From positions 5,952,001-6,016,000 of the forward strand of contig NZ_CP182422.1 of NCBI RefSeq assembly GCF_051903075.1: a stretch of DNA of 64,000 bases, read 5' to 3'. The number at the start of each line of letters is the position of its first letter. Positions within the stretch are counted from its first letter, which is position 1. The position numbers and the translations under genes are program-made. The notes under the pieces were generated by a model. The model was not told where the DNA came from and ran no database searches. It saw only the letters and a program-made list of their open reading frames with translations. This document shows, piece after piece, positions 1-8,562 of this stretch. The stretch is from Embleya sp051903075. GTDB taxonomy: Bacteria; Actinomycetota; Actinomycetes; Streptomycetales; Streptomycetaceae.

Positions 1-1834
1 GGAGATCCTCACCGGGGACATCGGTGCGGTGGACCGCGTCGCCGACATCCCCATCCCCGACTCCCCTTACGGACCGGCCGGCCCGGACGTGCTGGCGCTG
101 CTGCCGTACCGGCAACTCGCCGAGCGCGGCCTGCCCGCGCCCGACGACGGCGCACCGCTGGTGACACTGACCGTCCGGGAGCAGGCCACGCTCGCCCGCG
201 CCGACGTGCTCGACCGCCTGCCGGACGCGGAAATCGACTGGACGGACGGGCACTTCGACATCGACGACGACGCGTACGCCGCGCTGGTCGCCGACGTGCT
301 GACGGATGAGATCAGCGCGGGCGAGGGCGCGAACTTCGTGCTCAAGCGCCGCTTCCTCGCCGACATCACCGACTACACCCCGGCCACCGCCGCGGCGTTC
401 CTGCGCCGCCTGCTCGCGCACGAATCCGGCGCCTACTGGACGTTCCTGGTGCACACCGGCACCCGCACCCTGGTCGGCGCCAGCCCGGAACTGCACCTGA
501 GCCTGCGTCAGGGCGTCGCGGTGATGAACCCGATCAGCGGCACCTACCGGTATCCCACCTCCGGGCCCACGCTGACCGGCGTCATGGACTTCCTGCGCGA
601 CCGCAAGGAGACCTACGAGCTGTACATGGTCGTGGACGAGGAACTCAAGATGATGTCCCGGGTCTGCGACCAAGGCGTGCGGGTGGTGGGGCCGTTCCTC
701 AAGGAGATGGCCCGGCTCGCGCACACCGAGTACCTCATCGAGGGGCGCACCGACCGCGACGTCCGCGAGGTGTTGCGCACCACGCTGTTCGCGCCGACCG
801 TCACCGGCAGTCCGGTGGAAAGCGCCGCCCGGGTGATCGCCCGGTACGAACCGGAGGGCCGCGGCTACTACTCCGGGGTGATCGCGCTGTTCGGCCGGGA
901 CGGCGCCGGACGACACACCCTGGACTCGTCGATCCTGATCCGCACCGCCGACATCGACGCCTCCGGGCGGATGGCCATCGCGGTCGGCGCCACCCTGGTG
1001 CGCGACTCGCAACCGGCCGCCGAGGTCGCGGAGACATGGGTCAAGGCCAACGGCCTGCTGGGCGCGCGGCGTTCGGCGCCGGCGCCGGCCCGCTCGCTGG
1101 GCGGACACGCGCGGGTACGGGCCGCGTTGCGCGAGCGCAACGCCGACCTGGCCCGCTTCTGGCTGGACGGACCCGGGAGCGACGCGGGGGAGTTCCCGAA
1201 CCTGGCCGGCAGGCACGTCCTGGTGATCGACGCCGAGGACGCGTTCACCGCGATGATCGCGCACCAACTGCGCTCGCTCGGACTGCGGGTGAGCGTACGC
1301 GGCTACGACGAGCCGTACTCGTTCACCGAGCACGACCTCGTGGTGATGGGCCCGGGACCCGGCGATCCGCTCGACCACGGCGATCCGCGGATCCAGCGTC
1401 TGCACGACGGCATCAAGCAACTGCTCGCTGAACGGCTCCCGTTCCTCGCGGTGTGCCTGAGCCACCAGGTGCTCAGCCACCAACTGGGCCTGGATCTGCG
1501 CCGCCGCGCGACGCCGCATCAGGGTGTTCAAAAGACCATCGACCTGTTCGGCCGCCCCGAACGGGTCGGGTTCTACAACAGCTTCGTGGCCCGCAGCGCG
1601 TTCGACCGGGCATATCTGCCCGACGTCGGCCCGGTGGAGATCTGCCGCGAGGACGGCGCCAACGAGGTACACGCGCTGCGCGGACCACACTTCGCGGGCG
1701 TGCAGTTCCACGCCGAGTCGGTGCTCACCCGCGACGGCGCGCGCATCCTGGGCACGTTGATCGCCGCCGTGCTCGACGCCGGACAACACCGCGCGACCGC
1801 GTCGGCCCGAGGCGCGGAGGGGGTGCACCCGTGA
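1..1834 (+). CDS. phzE: 2-amino-2-desoxyisochorismate synthase, PhzE type (5' end cut by window)
   Basis: The product converts chorismate plus glutamine to 2-amino-2-desoxyisochorismate (ADIC), the branch-point to phenazines, 3-hydroxyanthranilate and benzoxazolinate-type units. The N-terminal half is a chorismate-binding domain with the motifs LLPYRQLAERG, VMNPISGTYRYP and PTVTGSPVESA. The C-terminal half (from about nt 1200) is a class I glutamine amidotransferase with the nucleophile in AVCLSHQV (Cys codon near 1454) and the dyad in QFHAESVLTRDG. The order matches PhzE of pseudomonads (about 627 aa), including PhzE-specific stretches around the amidotransferase site. The frame is open from base 2, and the residues before the GTG at 29 still resemble PhzE, so the true start lies left of the window. 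The stop overlaps the next GTG by 4 bases. No other phz gene is visible, so ADIC here need not go to a phenazine. Confidence 0.92.
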   Translation, partial: EILTGDIGAVDRVADIPIPDSPYGPAGPDVLALLPYRQLAERGLPAPDDGAPLVTLTVREQATLARADVLDRLPDAEIDWTDGHFDIDDDAYAALVADVLTDEISAGEGANFVLKRRFLADITDYTPATAAAFLRRLLAHESGAYWTFLVHTGTRTLVGASPELHLSLRQGVAVMNPISGTYRYPTSGPTLTGVMDFLRDRKETYELYMVVDEELKMMSRVCDQGVRVVGPFLKEMARLAHTEYLIEGRTDRDVREVLRTTLFAPTVTGSPVESAARVIARYEPEGRGYYSGVIALFGRDGAGRHTLDSSILIRTADIDASGRMAIAVGATLVRDSQPAAEVAETWVKANGLLGARRSAPAPARSLGGHARVRAALRERNADLARFWLDGPGSDAGEFPNLAGRHVLVIDAEDAFTAMIAHQLRSLGLRVSVRGYDEPYSFTEHDLVVMGPGPGDPLDHGDPRIQRLHDGIKQLLAERLPFLAVCLSHQVLSHQLGLDLRRRATPHQGVQKTIDLFGRPERVGFYNSFVARSAFDRAYLPDVGPVEICREDGANEVHALRGPHFAGVQFHAESVLTRDGARILGTLIAAVLDAGQHRATASARGAEGVHP

Positions 1835-3816
1835 ACACCACGCCACACGAGATCGCCATCATCGGTACCGGTCCTCGCGGGTTGTCCGTGCTGGAGCGGC
1901 TGTGCGCGAACGAACGTGCCCGGCCGACGCACGAGAGCCTGGTCGTGCACGTCGTCGACCCGGCCGCGCCCGGCGCCGGCGCGGTCTGGCGGATCGAACA
2001 GTCTCGGCATCTGCTGACCAACACGGTCGCCTCGCAGACCACCGTCTTCTCCGACGCGGCGTCGCGGATCGACGGGCCGATCGAGCCGGGCCCGAGCCTG
2101 TACGGATGGGCCGCCGATCTCGCGCTGCGGCACGCGACCGGGCGCCTCGAGGCGGACCGGTACGACCCGGCCACGCTCGCCGAGGCGGGCCGGCTCGGGC
2201 CGAACGACTACCCCACGCGGACCCTGTGCGGCTGGTACTTCGCCGACTGTTTCCGGCGCATCCGGGACGGCGCGCCCGCGCACGTGGAGATCCGCGAGCA
2301 CCGCTCGCGTGCCGTGGCGATGGCCGACACCCACGGATTCACCGGCGGGCCGCAGGGCGTGCGCCTGGCCAACGGGACCCGGCTGAACCACCTCGACGCG
2401 GTCGTGCTCGCCCAGGGCCACGTCGCGGCGCGGCCCACGCCCCGGGAGGAGCGCACGGCCAGCCTGGCGCGGATCAACCATCTGACCTACCTCACCCCGA
2501 CCAACCCGGCCGACGCCGACCTCGACGGCGTCGCACCCGGCCGGCCCGTACTGCTGCGCGGCCTGGGCCTGTGCTTCTTCGACTACCTCGCGCTGTTCAC
2601 CCTGGGCCGCGGCGGCCGGTTCGAGCGGGTCGACGAACGCACGGTGTACCGGCCGAGCGGCAACGAGCCGATCCTGTACGCCAGTTCCCGGCGCGGCCTG
2701 CCCTACCAGGCACGCGGCGAAAACGAGAAGGGCGCGCACGGCCGCTACTTCCCGCGCCTGCTGACCCCCGACTACGTGGCCGGGCTGCGTGCGCGGTCCC
2801 GGCAGGGCGCGCCGATCTCCTTCAAGCAGGACCTGTGGCCGCTGATCGCCCGCGAGGTGGAGACGGTCTACTACGAGACGCTGCTCCGGCGGGGCGGGCG
2901 GGGCGAGGAGTGCGCCGAGTTCGCCGAGCGATATCTGACCGCCGGGCCGGCCGAGCGCGACACCGTCCTGACCGACCGGGGCATCACGCTCGCGGACCGC
3001 TGGAGCTGGGACACGATCGCCGATCCGCTCCGGGGACGGGAGTTCGCCGACCGGGACGCGTTCCGCAAGTGGCTCCTGGAACACCTCACCGAGGATGTGC
3101 GCCAGGCCCGCCAGGGCAACGTCAGCGGCCCGTTCAAGGCCGCCCTCGACGTACTGCGCGACCTGCGCAACGAGGTCCGCCTGGCGGTCGACCAGGGCGG
3201 CCTGGACGGGGCGTCGCACCGCGACGAGTTGGAGCGCTGGTACACCCCCCTGAACGCGTTCCTGTCGATCGGGCCGCCACCACGACGGATCGAGCAGATG
3301 ATCGCGTTGATCGAGGCCGGCGTGCTCGAATTGACCGGCCCGGACACCCGGATCCGGATCGACACCCGCACTCCCTCCTTCATCGCCGACTCCACCACGG
3401 TCCCCGGGCCCACGGTGCGGGCGCAGATCCTGATCGAGGCGCGGCTGCCGGAACCCGACCTGCGGCGCACGGCGGATCCGCTGCTGCGCCATCTGCTGCA
3501 CACCGAGGCGTGCACGACCTTCCGCATCCCGAGTTCGGGAGAGGACGAGTACGACTACGAGACCGGCGGGCTGGCGGTGACCGAACGGCCGTACCGGGTG
3601 ATCGACGCGCACGGCCGGGCGCACCCCAGGCGCTTCGCGTACGGCGTGCCCACCGAGGCGGTGCACTGGGTCACCGCGGCCGGGATCCGACCCGGCGTGG
3701 ACTCGGTGACCATCGCCGACGCGGACGCGATCGCCCGCGCGGTGCTCGCGCTCGGCCCGAGCCGGCGCGAGATCGACGCGGCGACCGAGGGCGAGCACAT
3801 CGAGGTCGTGGTATGA
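1831..3816 (+). CDS. FAD/NAD(P)-binding monooxygenase, CreE/FzmM-like (aspartate to nitrosuccinate)
   Basis: This 661-aa protein has an N-terminal FAD Rossmann motif (IIGTGPRGLSVLERL, about residues 10-24) and the long FAD/NAD(P)-binding architecture of the HpyO/NAD_binding_9 group. In cremeomycin, kinamycin and fosfazinomycin clusters, enzymes of this type oxidise the amino group of L-aspartate to give nitrosuccinate. The assignment rests on family resemblance plus the adjacent lyase: the gene starts with GTG inside the phzE stop and ends inside the start of a fumarase-superfamily lyase, the CreE-CreD arrangement. I cannot verify substrate residues, so a generic FAD oxidoreductase is the alternative. 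All three genes are translationally coupled and presumably supply nitrite to an ADIC-derived or other amine. Confidence 0.72.
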   Translation: MNTTPHEIAIIGTGPRGLSVLERLCANERARPTHESLVVHVVDPAAPGAGAVWRIEQSRHLLTNTVASQTTVFSDAASRIDGPIEPGPSLYGWAADLALRHATGRLEADRYDPATLAEAGRLGPNDYPTRTLCGWYFADCFRRIRDGAPAHVEIREHRSRAVAMADTHGFTGGPQGVRLANGTRLNHLDAVVLAQGHVAARPTPREERTASLARINHLTYLTPTNPADADLDGVAPGRPVLLRGLGLCFFDYLALFTLGRGGRFERVDERTVYRPSGNEPILYASSRRGLPYQARGENEKGAHGRYFPRLLTPDYVAGLRARSRQGAPISFKQDLWPLIAREVETVYYETLLRRGGRGEECAEFAERYLTAGPAERDTVLTDRGITLADRWSWDTIADPLRGREFADRDAFRKWLLEHLTEDVRQARQGNVSGPFKAALDVLRDLRNEVRLAVDQGGLDGASHRDELERWYTPLNAFLSIGPPPRRIEQMIALIEAGVLELTGPDTRIRIDTRTPSFIADSTTVPGPTVRAQILIEARLPEPDLRRTADPLLRHLLHTEACTTFRIPSSGEDEYDYETGGLAVTERPYRVIDAHGRAHPRRFAYGVPTEAVHWVTAAGIRPGVDSVTIADADAIARAVLALGPSRREIDAATEGEHIEVVV

Positions 3817-5198
3817 CCGACACCGCGGCCGGGCGACTCCCGCTCGCGGACGCCGGGTTGTTGTCGCCGGTGCGCGCGGGCACGCCGGTGGAGGCGGCGG
3901 TCGGCGACGCGGCGTGGTTGCAGGCGATGCTGGACGCCGAGGCCGCGCTGGCCCGGGCGCAGGCCGCGCTCGGCCTGATGCCGGCCTCGGCGGCCGAGGT
4001 GATCACGTCCGCCGCGCACGCCGACCGGTTCGACCTGCGGGCGCTGGCGGTGGACGCGCGCGAGAGCGCCAATCCGGTGGTCGCCCTGGTCCGGGCGCTG
4101 ACCCGGGTGGTCTCCGCGATCGATCCGCACGCCGCGCGCCACGTGCACCTGGGTTCCACCAGCCAGGACATCTTCGACACCGCCGCGATGCTGGTGGTGC
4201 GGCGCGCGGCGGCGCTGCTGCGCGCGGATCTGACCCGGGTGGCCGAGGCGTTGGGCGCCCTCGCCCGGCGCCACCGCGACACGCCGGTGGCCGGGCGTAC
4301 GCTCGCGCTGCACGCGGTGCCGACCACGTTCGGGCTCAAGGCGGCGGGCTGGCGGCGGTTGGTCCTGGACGCCGATCGGCGGGTGGCCGCCGTGGCGAAC
4401 GGGCTGCCGGTCTCGCTCGGCGGTGCGGCCGGCACCCTGGCCGGGTACGTCGAGGCGGGCGCCGACCCGGAGCGGCTGGTGGCGGCGTTCGCCGCGGAAA
4501 CCGGGCTGTGCGCCCAGGTGTTGCCGTGGCACGCGCTGCGGACGCCGATCGCCGACGTCGGCGCGGCGTGGGCGCATACCGCCGGTGCCCTGGGCAAGTT
4601 CGCGGTCGACGTGCAGTCGTCGACCCGGACCGAGGTCGGCGAGGTGGTCGAGCCGCACGTGCCCGGGCGCGGCGCCTCCTCGGCCATGCCGCAGAAGCGT
4701 AATCCGGTACTGGCCACGCTGATTCGCAGCGCGGCGCTGCAAGTGCCCGCGCAGGCCGCCGTGTTGACTCAGTGCATGCTCGCCGAGGACGAGCGCTCGG
4801 GCGGCGCGTGGCATGCCGAGTGGCAACCGCTGCGCGAGTGCCTGCGGCTGACCGGCGGCGCCGCGCACACCGCCGTGGAGTTGGCCGAGGGCCTGGTCGT
4901 GCGGCCCGAGCGCATGCGTGCCAATCTCGCCCTCACCGGCGGCGCGATCGTCGCCGAACGGGTCGCCGGCGTGCTGGCCGCGCACCTGGGCAAGCCCGCC
5001 GCCGCGGCGCTGCTCACCCGCGCCGTCGAGGCGGCCGACCGGCGGGGCCGCCCGCTCGCCGACCACCTCGCGGGCATGCCCGAGGTGGCCGAGCATCTCG
5101 ACGCCGCCGAGCTGACCCGGCTCTGCGACCCGGCCGGCTACACCGGCGCCGCCGCCGACCTGGTCGAGCGTTCCCTGCGCGCGGACCCCGGGGACTGA
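3813..5198 (+). CDS. fumarase/aspartase-superfamily lyase, CreD/FzmL-like (nitrosuccinate lyase)
   Basis: This 461-aa protein is close to the 3-carboxy-cis,cis-muconate cycloisomerase/adenylosuccinate lyase branch. It has the superfamily signature loop GASSAMPQKRNPV (flexible catalytic loop with its Ser), the earlier LGSTSQDIFDTA segment and a helical C-terminal domain. CreD, FzmL and their kinamycin counterpart belong to this branch and cleave nitrosuccinate to fumarate and nitrous acid. The start ATG overlaps the stop of the FAD enzyme (ATGA). Lacking a protocatechuate pathway nearby, a role as muconate cycloisomerase is unlikely, but the exact substrate is inferred from the neighbour. It is the last gene of the first operon; an 0.88-kb gap follows. 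Confidence 0.74.
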   Translation: MTDTAAGRLPLADAGLLSPVRAGTPVEAAVGDAAWLQAMLDAEAALARAQAALGLMPASAAEVITSAAHADRFDLRALAVDARESANPVVALVRALTRVVSAIDPHAARHVHLGSTSQDIFDTAAMLVVRRAAALLRADLTRVAEALGALARRHRDTPVAGRTLALHAVPTTFGLKAAGWRRLVLDADRRVAAVANGLPVSLGGAAGTLAGYVEAGADPERLVAAFAAETGLCAQVLPWHALRTPIADVGAAWAHTAGALGKFAVDVQSSTRTEVGEVVEPHVPGRGASSAMPQKRNPVLATLIRSAALQVPAQAAVLTQCMLAEDERSGGAWHAEWQPLRECLRLTGGAAHTAVELAEGLVVRPERMRANLALTGGAIVAERVAGVLAAHLGKPAAAALLTRAVEAADRRGRPLADHLAGMPEVAEHLDAAELTRLCDPAGYTGAAADLVERSLRADPGD

Positions 5199-6082
5199 GC
5201 GGACCCGGGCCGGTCGGTGCCCCCCGCCGAGCGGCCCGGCACCCACCCGGTACCCGATATCTTCCCCGCGACAATATTCCCGGTATCCCGGTTCTCGGCT
5301 CGCGTGTTTCGGGAAAATTACCGGCCGTGCACTATCGGCGCGCATCCGACCGCAACGCTGACCGGCCTGACCCGGTGATGACCAGTCTGACCGCGCCCCG
5401 ACCTTGCCGGCGAACTACCGTGCGATTAAATTCGAACCGCATTGACCTGAAAACGGCAGCAGGTCGGGTGCGGCGGATGCGGGTCCGCGGCACCCCGGCT
5501 TTGTCGTGAGTCCCGGTGCGGCCCTCGATCGGTCGGCCGGATGAAGGGGGATCAATGAATACGAGCGGACGGCTCCACGACTCGGAAAGGTCGTCGGGCC
5601 CGATCGTGGCGGCGGGGCCCAGAAACCCGTCGGTTTATTTCCCCCAACGACCCGTATTGGTTGTCGAGCCATGATCCCCGGAAGAATTCGGACGCGCTAG
5701 CCGCTCCCCCGGGTCGAGTCCGCGCACCGCCCCGGACCCCCGTACACCGCCGGTGGTACCGGCGGTCGTACCGCCCGACGATCCCGTGCCGCCTGACGTG
5801 CAGTCCGCCGCGGTGGCCGGGTGCCCGGCGCCCCGACGCGCGCCGCCGGGTCCACGTACGCCGGGATCTCGGTCGGCCGCGTCCCCCGTATCCCGCCGTA
5901 TCCCGCGAATCCACCCCACCCCACCCCACCCCTCGCTCTCGCCTTTCGCATCGGATATCGCCCCCAACGACGCCCCCAACGCGGCGTGTCACAGCCATGC
6001 CTCGTCGTTCTTTTTCAGGCTGCCGTTTTTCGTTGCCGATTTCTTTCGGAAGTGAACCGTTCGTCCAACAACAGGAGTGGTA
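5199..6082. other. intergenic region with lower GC; no convincing large gene
   Basis: This 0.88-kb stretch has noticeably more A and T than its neighbours, especially at 5265-5460 and 5990-6080. It probably holds the terminator of the first operon and the promoter of the IS701-like gene, but I can point to no clear hairpin or -10/-35 pair. Open frames on both strands have poor codon bias. The only start with a good ribosome binding site is a 39-codon frame at 5555, listed separately. Confidence 0.5.
5555..5674 (+). CDS. possible 39-aa small ORF
   Basis: ATG at 5555 follows AGGGGGATCA, a good purine-rich ribosome binding site at normal spacing, and the frame runs 39 codons to TGA at 5672. The peptide is polar with a hydrophobic C-terminal tail (PVLVVEP), has no recognisable domain, and sits alone between the nitrite operon and the transposase-like gene. 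It could be a small regulatory or precursor peptide, a gene remnant, or chance. I see no supporting codon bias. Confidence 0.25.
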   Translation: MNTSGRLHDSERSSGPIVAAGPRNPSVYFPQRPVLVVEP

Positions 6083-7303
6083 ATGGCGCTCGCCAACGGC
6101 AGCCCCAATCATGCGTGTCTGCCAAAATTCGCCGACGGTGGCGCGGATTCCGAGGCGGCCAGAAAGGTGACCCTCGATCGTTTGGTCGCCGAGCTTTCCC
6201 CGATTATTTTCGCCTCCCTGCCGAGGGCTGATCAACGACGTAAAGGCGTCATGTATCTCCGTGGGTTGCTCGGTGCCCCGGGGCGGAAGTCGGTACGGAA
6301 TATCGCCGCCTTTCTCGGCAAGCAGGTGAACGACCAGGGACTGCATCACTTCATCAACGACTCCACCTGGGACTGGGAACCGATGCGGGAGGCGCTCGGG
6401 CGATATCTCGCCCGGCACACCTCACCCCATGCCTGCGTGTTGCAGCCGATGATCATCCCGAAGTCGGGCACCCACTCCGTCGGGGTTGCCAGAACCTTCT
6501 CCTGGGAGCGGGGCCAGGCGGTGACCGCGCAGCAGGTGGTCGGCGTGTGGGCGGTGTCCGCCACCACGGCGAGCCCGGTCAACTGGCGGCTGCACCTGCC
6601 CCCGACGCGGTCGCGCGGCCGGGGCGAACGTGACCCGTCCGGGCCCGAGACGGGCTACGACACGCCGGAGGATTCGATGGTCCGGGCATATCTGGAAACC
6701 GCCATGCGGCACCGAATACCGGATTGTCCGGTGGTGTTGAATGCGGAGCGGCTGGACGGCATCGGGGTCGTGTCGAAGCTGAGTGCGGCGGGTGTGTCGC
6801 ACATATCCAAAATCGCCGACGACACGTGGCTGCTGCCCGCCGACCCGGCTTTACCCGGGTGGGGCGACGAACCCCTCCAGGCGAGTCGGATCGCTCGGCT
6901 CGTCAAGGTCGGCCGGAAGCGTATGTTCCTCATTCCGTCGGGCACGGACGAGGCCGCCGAACTCGTCGCCACCGTCCGGGTCCGACTGCCGGCCGTCCCC
7001 GACGGAACCCGTCGTTCCCGCAGCGGAATCGGGGACTTCCTGTTGCTCGGCGTCGGCGGTATCGGCGGACAGTGGCCGGCGGAACTGTGGCTGACCGATC
7101 TGACCAACGCCGACCACGCCTCGTTGTTGCGCCTGATCCGGCTCAGTCGGCGGGTGGAGAGCCTCGGCATGCCGCGTGCCGAGCAGGTGGGGATTCGGGA
7201 CTTCGCCGGACGATCGTTCGCGGGCTGGCACCGCCATGCCACCCTCGCGTCCGTCGCGCATGCGGTCACCGAACTCGCCGAGCACAAGCTGAGCATCGCC
7301 TGA
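6083..7303 (+). CDS. IS701-family transposase-like protein, catalytic acids lost
   Basis: This 406-aa product matches IS701 transposases in length and layout: ADQRRKGVMYLRGLLG, then RKSVRNIAAFLG, LHHFINDSTWDWEPMR and HSVGVARTFSWERGQAV, ending with SPVNWRLHLP before the second half. Where active family members have VDDTGFPK this protein has LQPMIIPKSG, and where they have VADAGYGD it has VLNAERLDG, so two of the DDE acidic positions are replaced. The frame is intact and the ribosome binding site (CAGGAG, 5 nt before ATG 6083) is good, which argues for a retained, domesticated DNA-binding protein rather than decay. Codon use is less GC-biased than neighbours. I see no terminal inverted repeats. 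A regulatory role in the surrounding cluster is an inference. Confidence 0.75.
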   Translation: MALANGSPNHACLPKFADGGADSEAARKVTLDRLVAELSPIIFASLPRADQRRKGVMYLRGLLGAPGRKSVRNIAAFLGKQVNDQGLHHFINDSTWDWEPMREALGRYLARHTSPHACVLQPMIIPKSGTHSVGVARTFSWERGQAVTAQQVVGVWAVSATTASPVNWRLHLPPTRSRGRGERDPSGPETGYDTPEDSMVRAYLETAMRHRIPDCPVVLNAERLDGIGVVSKLSAAGVSHISKIADDTWLLPADPALPGWGDEPLQASRIARLVKVGRKRMFLIPSGTDEAAELVATVRVRLPAVPDGTRRSRSGIGDFLLLGVGGIGGQWPAELWLTDLTNADHASLLRLIRLSRRVESLGMPRAEQVGIRDFAGRSFAGWHRHATLASVAHAVTELAEHKLSIA

Positions 7304-7563
7304 CATACGGCCGATCCGCCGCGCCCCCGGTGCCGGTGCCGGTGCTTCCACGCGTTCGCTCCCGAGGCGGCCCCGCGGAAGTCACCGGCGCCGCCGGCGC
7401 GCAGGCGGCCACGGCACACGTCCCGCCGCCGGCGCGTCGGCATGGAACGGCGCGCGGGCGGACACCAGGCGAGCAGGAATACCGGGCGAACCGCACGCCA
7501 CCGGGCGAGCCAGACCGCCAAGCGAGCCCGAACCACCCCGAACCGACCGGAGAATTCGAGCAC

Positions 7564-8544
7564 ATGCGCGCAGCCTTCATCGACTCGCTGGGACCGGCGG
7601 AGAACATCCGATACGGCGAACTCCCGGCGCCCACACCGGGACCGACCGATGTCCTGGTGAACGTCCTCGGCACCACCGTGAACCCGGTCGACATCCTGCT
7701 CCGTTCCGGGGCCTTCCGCACGCCCGTCGGGTTCCCGCTGGTGATCAGCCGCGACCTGGTCGGCACCGTGGCCGCGGCCGGGCCGGGCGCGCCGGGCTTC
7801 GCCGTCGGCGACCCGGTGTGGGCCAACAGCCTCGGCCACGGCGGTCGGCCGGGCGCGGCGGCCGAACAGGCGGTGGTGGCCGCCGACCGGCTCTACCACC
7901 TCCCGGCAGGCGTCGATCCGACGGCGGCGGTCGCGGTGGTACATCCCGCCGCCACCGCGTACCTGGCCCTGTTCACCCACGGCCGGGTCACCGCCGGCGA
8001 CACGGTCCTGGTACTCGGCGCGGCCGGGAACGTCGGCAGCGCCGTGGTGACCCTGGCCGTCAACGCCGGGGCCCGGGTGGTCGCCACCGCCGCCGCCGCG
8101 GATCTCGACCACTGCCGGGCCCTCGGCGCCGACGCGGCCTTCGACTACCGGGACCCGAAACTCGTCGACCTGATCGCCGCCGCCTGCCCCGACGGGGTCG
8201 ACGCCCACCTGGACTGCTCCGGCCGCAACGATCTGACCGAGGCGGTCGAACTACTCGCCCCGCGCGGCCGGATCGTGCTCCTGGCGGCGACCGGCACCGA
8301 TCCGGTGTTGCCGGTGCGCCGCCTCTACATGAAGGACTGTTCGATCGCCGGCTTCGTCATCTCGCATGCCACGGCCGGCGAACTCGCCGAGGCGGCCGGC
8401 ACCATCAACCGCCTCCTGGCGAACGGCCGGCTCCGGGCCCGCACACTCGAACGACAGCCGCTGAGCGCCGCCGCCGAGGTGCACCGGCGGATGGAGCAGG
8501 GCCGGTTGCACGGCAGACGTGTGGTACTCCTGCCCGGCGGCTGA
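7564..8544 (+). CDS. zinc-free medium-chain (quinone-type) oxidoreductase
   Basis: This 326-aa member of the NADPH:quinone reductase/MDR superfamily has an N-terminal GroES-like domain (TTVNPVDILLRSGAF) and a Rossmann domain with VLVLGAAGNVGSAVV at about residues 150-165 for NADPH. The cysteine-rich structural zinc lobe is absent, so it belongs with the quinone-oxidoreductase/enoyl-reductase group. ATG 7564 follows GGAG at slightly long spacing. It lies alone in orientation after the transposase-like gene and ends 18 bp from the end of the convergent reductase gene. Reduction of a conjugated carbonyl in the cluster product is plausible; the substrate is unknown. Confidence 0.8.
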   Translation: MRAAFIDSLGPAENIRYGELPAPTPGPTDVLVNVLGTTVNPVDILLRSGAFRTPVGFPLVISRDLVGTVAAAGPGAPGFAVGDPVWANSLGHGGRPGAAAEQAVVAADRLYHLPAGVDPTAAVAVVHPAATAYLALFTHGRVTAGDTVLVLGAAGNVGSAVVTLAVNAGARVVATAAAADLDHCRALGADAAFDYRDPKLVDLIAAACPDGVDAHLDCSGRNDLTEAVELLAPRGRIVLLAATGTDPVLPVRRLYMKDCSIAGFVISHATAGELAEAAGTINRLLANGRLRARTLERQPLSAAAEVHRRMEQGRLHGRRVVLLPGG

Positions 8545-8562
8545 ACCGGTCGCCGCCCCACC

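Noticed and set aside
1..1834. A phenazine biosynthesis cluster.
   Set aside because: Only the PhzE step is present. No phzA/B/D/F/G appears in the window, so ADIC may feed another product; the missing left side could change this.
1573..5345. Long leftward open frames opposite the first three genes (hundreds of codons).
   Set aside because: They are shadows produced by high GC: the opposite strand has family motifs and coupled starts and stops; these frames have none.
6083..7303. An active insertion sequence.
   Set aside because: Catalytic acids are replaced and I see no flanking inverted repeats or target duplication, so it is listed as a transposase-like gene, not a mobile element.
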